From contig CAYHCQ010000163.1 of the NCBI GenBank assembly GCA_964355115.1, forward strand, positions 1 through 6,887: DNA of 6,887 nucleotides, in the 5' to 3' direction. Both the position numbers and the translations under genes were made by a program. The notes below the pieces were generated by a model, which saw only the letters and a list, made by a program, of their open reading frames with translations, had not been told where the DNA came from and did not search any database. Position 1 is the first letter of the stretch; every line of letters begins with the position of its first letter. Source of the stretch: JANXZO01 sp964355115 (GTDB lineage: Bacteria; Bacteroidota; Bacteroidia; Bacteroidales; FEN-979). Positions 1 to 5,719 of this stretch are shown here, one piece after another.

Positions 1-285
1 AATGAAATTGGTGGTTCCGTCGAGGGGATCGATGACCCAGGTGAATTCTCCAGACAAAAGATCAGGACTCTCTTCGGCAATAAACCCGCTTCCGGGTAAA
101 AGTTCGGTCAGTCTCTTAATGATACGCCGTTCCGACTCCTTATCAACCCAGGTCACATAGTTGTGGATTCCTTTGTGCTCAATGTCGGAGGAGCGCAGGT
201 TCATCACCTCGAAACGCAGGAATTCGCCTACCTCACGCGCAAGTGCACAAACTTTGGGGGTGAGGGTTTCAAGGTTCATTTTCAT
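1..285 (-). CDS. Inositol monophosphatase family protein, N-terminal 95 residues (3' end beyond left edge)
   Basis: This is the N-terminal third of a Mg2+-dependent sugar-phosphate phosphatase of the inositol monophosphatase/SuhB family, usually about 260 residues and cytoplasmic. The family removes phosphate from myo-inositol 1-phosphate and related substrates. Visible metal-site motifs are VTWVDKESE (Asp48), FIAEES (Glu71) and WVIDPLDGTTNF (Asp86, Asp89), in the correct order and spacing for the family. The catalytic WDxAAG motif would lie beyond the left edge. Translation can begin at ATG 285 (MKMNLET) or at the in-frame ATG 279 two codons later; neither has a Shine-Dalgarno sequence, so the choice is open. 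It lies 14 bases downstream of the mtaB stop on the same strand and is probably co-transcribed with it. The family is certain, but the substrate cannot be told from sequence: CysQ-like or other sugar phosphatase activity remains possible. Confidence 0.9.
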   Translation of the reverse strand, partial: MKMNLETLTPKVCALAREVGEFLRFEVMNLRSSDIEHKGIHNYVTWVDKESERRIIKRLTELLPGSGFIAEESPDLLSGEFTWVIDPLDGTTNFI

Positions 286-299
286 GGATTGGATATTAG

Positions 300-1598
300 T
301 CACAGAGTCACAAAGTAAAGTCCGTCATGGTCAGGCCTGATAAGCTTTACAGGAACAACCTGGTTTACCAGTTCAGGGTTAAAGGGAGTTTTTACCTTAA
401 TATAGTTCTCCGTGAAGCCGTGCATAAATCCGTGAGAGTTATCCGATTCGAACAAAACACCGGCCTCTTTGCCGGCATTCTGCAGGTAAAACTGCTGTTT
501 CTTTTCGTCCGACAGCTGATGCAGCAACAAGCTTCTCCGTTTCTTCTCCTGTTCATTTACAGCATCGTCCATTTTGGCGGCCAGTGTGTTGTCACGCTTC
601 GAATAGGTGAACACATGCATGTAGGAAATATCCAGGTTCTTCAGGAAATTGTATGTGTCGTCGAAATCTTCGGCGGTTTCTCCCGGAAATCCCACAATCA
701 CATCAGCGGCGATACACGCATCTGGCATCAGCGACCTGATCTTCTCTACCCTGCCGGCATAAAGTTCACGGTTGTATTTCCGGTGCATGGCCTTCAGGGT
801 TTTGTTGTTGCCCGACTGCAGCGGAATGTGAAAGTGGTGCAGGAATCTTTCCGATCCTGCTACATGGGTAATAATTTCGTCGCTGAGCAGGTCGGGTTCG
901 ATGGAGGATATCCTTATCCGTTCAAGAACTTTTGCCATTTCAAGAGCTTGAAGGAGGTCAAAGAAGGATTCCTGGTTTTGCCGGCCGAAGTCGCCGATGT
1001 TTACACCCGTAAGAATGATCTCCCGGATGCCGTTAGCAGCAATTTCGCGGGCGCTTTCAATAACATTGGCCACTGTATCACTGCGGCTTCTGCCCCGTGC
1101 CAGCGGAATTGTACAGTAAGTACAGTAATAGTCGCATCCATCCTGGATCTTCAGGAATGAACGCGTTCGATCGCCGTAAGAGAAAGAGGGCACGAAGGCT
1201 GCTTTTCCGGGTTTTTCTGCCGCCAGGATCCCCCCATGGTAAGGAGTGTCGTAACTAAGTCTTTCAAGTTCGTTAAGCAGGTTGAACTTTCCCTCATGTC
1301 CGAGAACAAGGTCGACTCCCTCCATCTGCGCAAGCTCCCCGGGTTTCAGTTCCGAAAAACAGCCGATCACGGCGATTTTTGCAGCGGGATTGAGATGATG
1401 CACCTGGCGGATGGCTGCCCTGCATTTCTTCTCGGCAACAGCGGTTACAACACAGGTGCTGATGACATAGATATCTGCCTGATCGTGAAAATTCTTCAGT
1501 TCAAATCCCCTCTCTTTAAACTGGCGCGACAGGGCAGAAGCCTCTGCGAAATTTACCTTGCAGCCGAAGTGGTGGAATGCGACACTCTTTGAATTCAT
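300..1598 (-). CDS. mtaB: tRNA t6A37 methylthiotransferase MtaB (radical SAM)
   Basis: MtaB converts N6-threonylcarbamoyladenosine at position 37 of ANN-decoding tRNAs to its 2-methylthio form, using two [4Fe-4S] clusters. The 432-residue protein has the full three-domain layout. The N-terminal UPF0004 domain carries the three auxiliary-cluster cysteines (Cys13 in GCKVN, Cys49 in STCVVT, Cys80 in IGCFSE). The radical SAM domain has CX3CX2C (Cys155, Cys159, Cys162 in DGCDYYCTYCTIPLARG), followed by LTGVNIGDFG, HIPLQSG and ADVIVGFPGET. A short TRAM-like RNA-binding region occupies about residues 374-432. Length is normal for the family. GCKVN and the TIPLARGRSRS context favour MtaB over MiaB or RimO, which are the alternatives within the family. 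The ATG at 1598 is followed directly by the conserved N-terminus. The gene starts 18 bases after the EamA stop and ends 14 bases before the phosphatase start. Two TAnnTTTG elements suggest it can also be transcribed on its own. Confidence 0.93.
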   Translation of the reverse strand: MNSKSVAFHHFGCKVNFAEASALSRQFKERGFELKNFHDQADIYVISTCVVTAVAEKKCRAAIRQVHHLNPAAKIAVIGCFSELKPGELAQMEGVDLVLGHEGKFNLLNELERLSYDTPYHGGILAAEKPGKAAFVPSFSYGDRTRSFLKIQDGCDYYCTYCTIPLARGRSRSDTVANVIESAREIAANGIREIILTGVNIGDFGRQNQESFFDLLQALEMAKVLERIRISSIEPDLLSDEIITHVAGSERFLHHFHIPLQSGNNKTLKAMHRKYNRELYAGRVEKIRSLMPDACIAADVIVGFPGETAEDFDDTYNFLKNLDISYMHVFTYSKRDNTLAAKMDDAVNEQEKKRRSLLLHQLSDEKKQQFYLQNAGKEAGVLFESDNSHGFMHGFTENYIKVKTPFNPELVNQVVPVKLIRPDHDGLYFVTL

Positions 1599-1603
1599 AG
1601 GGG

Positions 1604-1619
1604 CAAAGATACAAAGTTA
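1604..1619 (-). promoter_or_regulatory. Tandem Bacteroidetes -7 elements (TAnnTTTG) upstream of mtaB
   Basis: Read on the minus strand, TAACTTTG (1619-1612) and TATCTTTG (1611-1604) lie back to back and both match the Bacteroidetes -7 consensus TAnnTTTG. The proximal copy ends only 5 bases before the mtaB ATG and the distal copy 13 bases before it, so a transcript from either would have a very short or absent leader. The distal copy overlaps the stop codon of the EamA gene. No convincing TTG-type -33 element was seen about 20 bases upstream, which lowers confidence. Confidence 0.45.
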
Positions 1620-2495
1620 CCGTTTAAGGTACTGCTGAAGAATGATCCCGGCCACGATGAAAACCAACCCGACAACGGTCGAAAGAAGTATGGTTTCTCC
1701 AACGGCAAAATGGATGATCAGAAGCGAAAAGAAAGGGGAGAGGTAGATGAGGTTAGAAACCCTGGCGGTTGTGGATGAAAACCGGAGTGCATTCAGCCAG
1801 AGGACAAATGTGATTCCCATCTCAAAAAATCCGATGTACACCGCGCCCGCCAGCCCCTGCCACACGGGAAGGCGGAATTCGCCAGTGACAACTACAGCAA
1901 TAATTGTAAAAAGAAGTCCGAAACAAAAGTTCAGAAAAAGCTTCGTCACCGCTTCCCGTTTATCCTTCAGACTGAAAATCCAGTAGAGCGCCCAGAAAAC
2001 AGCGCTCCCAACAGCAAGGAGGAACCCGGTAAGACTTGAAAAGGTAAGGGAATAAATTTTTCCATGGGTCGAAATAATCAGGATCCCCAGGAAGCTTATA
2101 AGGATGGCAACCACACTCCAGGGGCTGATCTTTTGCTTCAGCAGGGGAATTGAAAGCAGTACCAGCACCAGCGGCCAAATATAGTTCAGGGTGCCGGCCT
2201 CCTGGGCGGGAAGAAGGTCATAGGCTTTGAGAAGTACTACGTAATAAAGGAAAGGATTGAGCATCCCCAGCCATGCGGAGGTGAACAAATCCTTCAGGGT
2301 AACCTGCCTTAACAGGGCCATTTTATCCTGGATAAGTATTGTGACCAACAGCACAAGGCAAGCCATAAAAGAGGAGAAGAGCAGCAATGCAAGCGGATCC
2401 ATGTAGCGCAGCGACAATTTGAATGCTGAGCCGATTGTCGACCAGCAGGCAATGGCCGCCAGAGCATAGAGATAGGCTTTCTTCTGAGGTTTCAT
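1617..2495 (-). CDS. EamA family (drug/metabolite transporter superfamily) membrane protein
   Basis: This is an inner-membrane transporter of the DMT superfamily with two EamA repeats. Family members export or import amino acids, nucleobases and other small metabolites; the substrate here is unknown. The 292-residue product has the usual family length (about 300) and about ten hydrophobic segments. The first repeat covers about residues 8-144 (AIACWSTIGSAFKLSL near the start, NYIWPLVLVLL around 104-114). The second covers about 154-290 (SAVFWALYWIFSL, GFFEMGITFVLWLNAL, and a final VVGLVFIVAGIILQQYLKR). I chose the ATG at 2495 (MKPQKKAYLYALAA) because it places the first membrane helix right after a short basic N-terminus, as is normal for the family. 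The reading frame stays open further upstream, but that extension would cover the arcC promoter and start. The gene is first in the run leading to mtaB and the phosphatase, with no clear functional link to either. Confidence 0.88.
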   Translation of the reverse strand: MKPQKKAYLYALAAIACWSTIGSAFKLSLRYMDPLALLLFSSFMACLVLLVTILIQDKMALLRQVTLKDLFTSAWLGMLNPFLYYVVLLKAYDLLPAQEAGTLNYIWPLVLVLLSIPLLKQKISPWSVVAILISFLGILIISTHGKIYSLTFSSLTGFLLAVGSAVFWALYWIFSLKDKREAVTKLFLNFCFGLLFTIIAVVVTGEFRLPVWQGLAGAVYIGFFEMGITFVLWLNALRFSSTTARVSNLIYLSPFFSLLIIHFAVGETILLSTVVGLVFIVAGIILQQYLKR

Positions 2496-2503
2496 AACGG
2501 CCG

Positions 2504-2511
2504 CGAAGGTA
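2504..2511 (-). promoter_or_regulatory. Possible -7 element for the EamA transporter gene
   Basis: On the minus strand, TACCTTCG matches TAnnTTTG at all but one fixed position and ends 8 bases before the chosen ATG at 2495. Placement resembles that of the mtaB elements. With one mismatch and no clear -33 element, it supports the internal ATG start only weakly. Confidence 0.25.
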
Positions 2512-2533
2512 GCGAAAGATCGCAAAAAAGTAC

Positions 2534-2541
2534 TATTTTTG
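2534..2541 (+). promoter_or_regulatory. Bacteroidetes -7 element (TAnnTTTG) upstream of arcC
   Basis: TATTTTTG is a full match to the Bacteroidetes -7 consensus and lies 21 bases upstream of the carbamate kinase ATG at 2563. It sits in the only intergenic region that separates divergent genes, where a promoter is required for arcC. No clear -33 element is visible in the preceding 25 bases. The TTG inside this element (2539) is in frame with arcC but is unlikely to be its start. Confidence 0.5.
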
Positions 2542-2562
2542 CCTCTCTTAACCCTACGAACC

Positions 2563-3507
2563 ATGAAAAAACTTGCTGTTGTTGCATTGGGAGGAAATGC
2601 CCTCCTCCGCTCAGATCAGAAAGGAACCATCGACGAGCAGGAGGCAAATGCCTATGCAACCGGCGAAAGCCTGGTAAAACTAATCAAGCGGGACTATAAC
2701 ATCGTGATTACCCACGGAAACGGTCCCCAGGTCGGGAATATCATGCTGGCTAACTCAGCCGGCTTGAAAATGTTCGGTATTCCGGAGATGCCGTTGGACA
2801 TTTGTGTGGCTTATTCGCAGGGATTTATCGGTTACATCATCGAACAGCAGCTGAAAAATGTTCTGGAGGAGCACGACATGGAACGCGATATAATGACTAT
2901 TACGACACGCGTACTGGTCAATAAGGACGATCCCGCTTTTGCTAATCCCACAAAACCTGTAGGGCCTTACTATACCAGGGAGGAGGCAGATATAACGACG
3001 AAGGAGACCGGTTCTGTTTTCAGAGAGGATCCGCGGGGCAGGGGATGGCGGAAAGTTGTTGCATCGCCGCGACCGCTGGTCATTCTGAATAAAAAGTCGA
3101 TTGAAAAGATTGCCCGCGAGGGGCAGATTGTAATCGCCGTTGGTGGCGGAGGAATCCCGGTTTTTTACGTTGAACCCAATAAGTTGCAGGGTATCGATGC
3201 GGTGATCGACAAGGACCTGGCTTCAGCCCTGCTTGCCTCACAAATAAATGCCGACAAATTTTTCATTCTGACGGATGTTCCCAAGGTATGCATCAACTTC
3301 AATACGCCCCAGGAAAAAACACTCGACAGGCTGACAATCCTTGAAGCAAAACGTTACCTGGAGGAGGGACAATTTCCTGAAGGCAGCATGGGCCCAAAAG
3401 TAAGGGCGGCCATCCACTTTGTTGAACATTCGGGGAAAGATACCATAATCACCAAGACCACCATGCTTGGTATCGATAACGGTGGTACAAGGATCACGCT
3501 GGTCTAG
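2563..3507 (+). CDS. arcC: Carbamate kinase
   Basis: Carbamate kinase transfers phosphate between carbamoyl phosphate and ADP. In catabolism it makes ATP, CO2 and ammonia as the last step of arginine deiminase, agmatine, allantoin or related fermentations. It is a cytoplasmic amino-acid-kinase-fold enzyme. At 314 residues it has full family length, with the motifs in order: ALGGNALL (residues 8-15), THGNGPQVGNI (50-60), VAYSQGFIGYIIEQQL (82-97), GPYYTREEA (134-142), IAVGGGGIPVF (191-201), IDKDLASALLA (215-225) and GSMGPKVRAA (274-283). ATG 2563 is chosen because MKKLAVVALGGNALL is the typical family N-terminus; an upstream in-frame TTG would lie inside the promoter element. It is the only plus-strand gene here. 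Neither neighbour is an arginine deiminase or ornithine carbamoyltransferase, so its pathway is not indicated. Its TAG stop overlaps the stop of the converging small gene. Confidence 0.95.
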   Translation: MKKLAVVALGGNALLRSDQKGTIDEQEANAYATGESLVKLIKRDYNIVITHGNGPQVGNIMLANSAGLKMFGIPEMPLDICVAYSQGFIGYIIEQQLKNVLEEHDMERDIMTITTRVLVNKDDPAFANPTKPVGPYYTREEADITTKETGSVFREDPRGRGWRKVVASPRPLVILNKKSIEKIAREGQIVIAVGGGGIPVFYVEPNKLQGIDAVIDKDLASALLASQINADKFFILTDVPKVCINFNTPQEKTLDRLTILEAKRYLEEGQFPEGSMGPKVRAAIHFVEHSGKDTIITKTTMLGIDNGGTRITLV

Positions 3508-3520
3508 AAGACCATCTTCT
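3501..3520. terminator. Two overlapping small inverted repeats at the convergent gene ends (weak terminator candidate)
   Basis: The junction of the convergent genes contains GGTCT-AGA-AGACC (3501-3513) and, overlapping it, AGAAGA-CCA-TCTTCT (3506-3520). Both are perfect stems of 5 and 6 bp with 3-base loops, and only one can form at a time. There is no proper U-tract after either on the plus strand (TTAC follows), so an intrinsic terminator is doubtful. I list it because no other terminator-like structure was seen between arcC and the opposing operon. Confidence 0.2.
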
Positions 3521-3755
3521 TTACAACCAATCCGTCAATTTTCAGCAACTCGTTCTCGAGTTTATAAAACTCTTCTCTGTTTCCGGTCAGTTCAAGCAGG
3601 ACTATGCCGCAGGAGGTATTCTGTCCCTCTTTCATATCGTGCAGACCAAGTCTTGTTTTAATGCTGCAGCCAAATCTGGCAAGGACCGATTGAACAGAAG
3701 AGACTTCTCTGATACGATCGGTGACATGCAGACCGAGAATCCAGGTTTCGCTCAT
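3504..3755 (-). CDS. TM1266-type putative iron-only hydrogenase system regulator, second copy
   Basis: This 83-residue protein belongs to the small TM1266 family (TIGR03959-type, putative [FeFe]-hydrogenase system regulator), which has an ACT/ferredoxin-like fold and no demonstrated biochemical function that I can rely on. The typical features are ILGLHVTDRI near the N-terminus, RFGCSIKTRLGLHD in the centre, a hydrophobic strand CGIVLLELTG, a helix around EEFYKLENELLKIDG and a closing strand VVKKMVF. There is no signal peptide or DNA-binding helix-turn-helix. It is paralogous to the 85-residue protein at 5449-5706, with 36 identities in an ungapped 83-residue alignment counted by hand. Its cysteines (30 and 49) are at different positions from those of the paralogue. 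It begins 9 bases after the histidine kinase stop, as last gene of the hydG run, and its TAG stop shares CTAG with arcC. The start is ATG 3755, without a Shine-Dalgarno sequence. Confidence 0.8.
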   Translation of the reverse strand: MSETWILGLHVTDRIREVSSVQSVLARFGCSIKTRLGLHDMKEGQNTSCGIVLLELTGNREEFYKLENELLKIDGLVVKKMVF

Positions 3756-3764
3756 ATAAATTGG

Positions 3765-5438
3765 TTAATTATTTACGGTTTTAGCAGGCATGAGATTGCG
3801 GAATTGCATAGTAAATGTGGCGCCGTTGTTACCTGACAACTCAATTTTCCCGTCGAGCTGTTCAATCAGAAGACGGATAATAAACATTCCCAGCGAGGGT
3901 TGCTGGTCCATTGAAAAGTTCGCTGGAAGGCCTATCCCATTGTCTTTTACGACCAGGGTAAGATTGTCGCCCACCCCTTTGCGGAGGTGGATCTGGATCT
4001 CTCCCTCCTGGTGGTGCGGGAAAGCGTACTTGAACGAGTTGGTAAGCAGTTCGTTGGTGATCAGACCCAGCGGGAGCGCTGTTTCGATACTCACTTCGGT
4101 GGGCTCAAGATCGGTGATCAGGTTTACTCTGTGACCACTGAAGGTGCCCATGATGATAGAGGCAAGTGAACGGAGATAGTCGTCGAGCGGGATCCGGTCG
4201 ATATTCTCCGACCTGTAAAGGTGCTCATGTATCAGGGCCATTGACCGTATCCTCATTTCTATGTCGCGTATGATCCTTCGCAGTTCCGGGTCCGAGTTAT
4301 TCCTCATTTGCAGGGTCAGCAGGCTGATTACTATCGCTAGGTTATTTTTTACCCGGTGATGGATCTCCCTGAGCATGATCTCCTTTTGTTCTGCGTTTCT
4401 AAATTTCAGATCTTCGACTTCTCTCTCTTTCGAACGGTCGCGGATGATGGTCATCACCTGGATCACCTTATTGTCGCGAAAAACCGGAATCTTCCTGTTC
4501 TCAAAATACCGGACCTGTTCCCCGATTTCCATTTTCTGTTCAGTGATAAGCGGTGTGCCGGTTGCAAATACATGCTTAACCTCGTCAAGGGTTTCATCCG
4601 TAATGAAAGGATAGGCTCCTGCCAGATTCTTGCCAATTGCATCTTCCGGGTAACCGGCCTTCCGGTATTCCTCTTTCAGTGATGAGTTGATGATCAGGAT
4701 CCGGAAGCTGTCATCCATAACATATATCCAGTCGGGTATCGAATCAAGGGTATGGTGATACTGCAGTTCAGAACCGCGGAAAGCCTCTTCCGCTTCCCTG
4801 CGCTCCTGTATCTCGCGAAGGAGCTTTTTGTTATTCTCAGAAAGGGCTTTCTGGTGGAGAAAATTTTTCCAGTTGAGCCTCTCCAGGATGAAGGCCATGA
4901 AAAACCCAACGGAGTAGCTGGCAATAACAAAGAAGAGGTTGTTGTAGAAAAAATAAATATTGCCGGTGTAGGTTCCGTTCAGGATCGAGGAGACCGTATA
5001 ACTTATCAGCATCAGTGCACCCAGTATGGAGAGCGTACGAAAACGGAGCCGGTAAAAAGTAAACAGTCCAATGATGACCAGCATTACCCATGAGGAGAAA
5101 TGCTGGTAGCCGGGTTGTGAAAGTATTGCCGTTGAGCCGATGTAGAGGATTACAACGCAGATCAGGAGGTTGAGCACTATGTAGATCCGGGTCAGCCAGG
5201 ATTCGAGCTTCGGGATATACATTACGATCACGGTGATAATTATGAAGGGACTGATCAACCCGAATCTCATGTAGAATTTCATCTCCGGCAGATCGGGAAA
5301 GAAGACCTGGTTGAAGGCAGCAAAGAAGATGAAAAGAAGCAATGTAAATATCAGACCCACCCTCATCGTCGGGAGCGAGGAGGTAAGATAATATTCCAGA
5401 AATTCCTTGTTCAAATCCTTGCCCGGTGTGTTGCTCAT
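3765..5438 (-). CDS. Membrane-bound PAS sensor histidine kinase (HisKA_2 type)
   Basis: This 557-residue kinase has five parts. Six predicted membrane helices lie at about residues 25-47, 59-75, 85-106, 117-131, 135-153 and 161-185. A charged coiled-coil linker follows (about 186-220), then one PAS domain (about 221-338, starting near HTLDSIPDWIYVMDD). A HisKA_2 dimerisation domain has the box REIHHRVKNNLAIVISLLTLQ; the phospho-acceptor is probably His361, with His360 adjacent. The C-terminal HATPase domain has the N-box LITNELLTNSFKYAF (Asn462, Asn467), G1 motif KDNGIGLP (Asp499) and SLGM (Gly517). All catalytic motifs look intact. The membrane region has no family I recognise and could itself be a sensor. 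I chose ATG 5438, which leaves 10 bases after the upstream stop; an in-frame TTG at 5459 would add seven residues and overlap that gene. No receiver domain or response regulator is in the window. Its place between two TM1266-type genes behind hydG suggests, by inference, a role in hydrogenase control. Confidence 0.88.
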   Translation of the reverse strand: MSNTPGKDLNKEFLEYYLTSSLPTMRVGLIFTLLLFIFFAAFNQVFFPDLPEMKFYMRFGLISPFIIITVIVMYIPKLESWLTRIYIVLNLLICVVILYIGSTAILSQPGYQHFSSWVMLVIIGLFTFYRLRFRTLSILGALMLISYTVSSILNGTYTGNIYFFYNNLFFVIASYSVGFFMAFILERLNWKNFLHQKALSENNKKLLREIQERREAEEAFRGSELQYHHTLDSIPDWIYVMDDSFRILIINSSLKEEYRKAGYPEDAIGKNLAGAYPFITDETLDEVKHVFATGTPLITEQKMEIGEQVRYFENRKIPVFRDNKVIQVMTIIRDRSKEREVEDLKFRNAEQKEIMLREIHHRVKNNLAIVISLLTLQMRNNSDPELRRIIRDIEMRIRSMALIHEHLYRSENIDRIPLDDYLRSLASIIMGTFSGHRVNLITDLEPTEVSIETALPLGLITNELLTNSFKYAFPHHQEGEIQIHLRKGVGDNLTLVVKDNGIGLPANFSMDQQPSLGMFIIRLLIEQLDGKIELSGNNGATFTMQFRNLMPAKTVNN

Positions 5439-5448
5439 TGTGAGATTG

Positions 5449-5706
5449 CTATAGTTCAAAAATCATGTGCTGAAGCTCCAACCCGCCAATCTGTTTCAGC
5501 TCCTCTTCCAGTTTGAGACACTCAGTGGCATCTCCTGCCAGTTGCAGAATAATCACCCCGACCCGGCTGCATACGTCCTCGGTGACCTCGTGAAAGCCCA
5601 GCCTCGATTTGATCACATGAGCGAATTTCGTCAGTGTTTGCTGGGTACGGCCGGCCTCCTTGATGCGATCGGTAATTAGCAAGCCAAGAATCCTGATCTC
5701 TTTCAT
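5449..5706 (-). CDS. TM1266-type putative iron-only hydrogenase system regulator, first copy
   Basis: This 85-residue protein is of the same TM1266-type family as the gene at 3504-3755. It shows RILGLLITDRIKEAGRTQQ at the N-terminus, KFAHVIKSRLGFHEV in the centre, strand VGVIILQLAG, helix ATECLKLEEELKQIGG and closing strand LELQHMIFEL. The hydrophobic strand and helix alternation fits an ACT-like beta-alpha-beta-beta-alpha-beta fold, which often forms dimers. The residues after IKSRLGFH, including two cysteines (46 and 63), differ from the paralogue. It starts at ATG 5706, 13 bases after the hydG stop, and ends 10 bases before the kinase ATG, so the four genes probably share a transcript. An open frame continues upstream into hydG, but MKEIRILGL is the family-like N-terminus. 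The association with hydG supports the family call; the regulatory role is implied by the family name and context, not shown by sequence. Confidence 0.82.
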   Translation of the reverse strand: MKEIRILGLLITDRIKEAGRTQQTLTKFAHVIKSRLGFHEVTEDVCSRVGVIILQLAGDATECLKLEEELKQIGGLELQHMIFEL

Positions 5707-5719
5707 TGTGCAGATTGTA

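Noticed and set aside
327..1160. A 277-codon plus-strand open frame opposite mtaB
   Set aside because: It lies wholly antisense to a clearly conserved gene and its translation shows no recognisable domain; it is a by-product of mtaB codon usage.
2496..2564. N-terminal extension of the EamA transporter by 23 residues
   Set aside because: The extension is Arg/Lys-rich and non-family-like, and it would start inside the arcC start codon region and cover its promoter; ATG 2495 gives a normal family N-terminus.
3501..3520. A strong bidirectional intrinsic terminator at the convergent junction
   Set aside because: The stems are only 5-6 bp with 3-base loops and no U-tract follows on the plus strand; it is kept only as a low-confidence feature.
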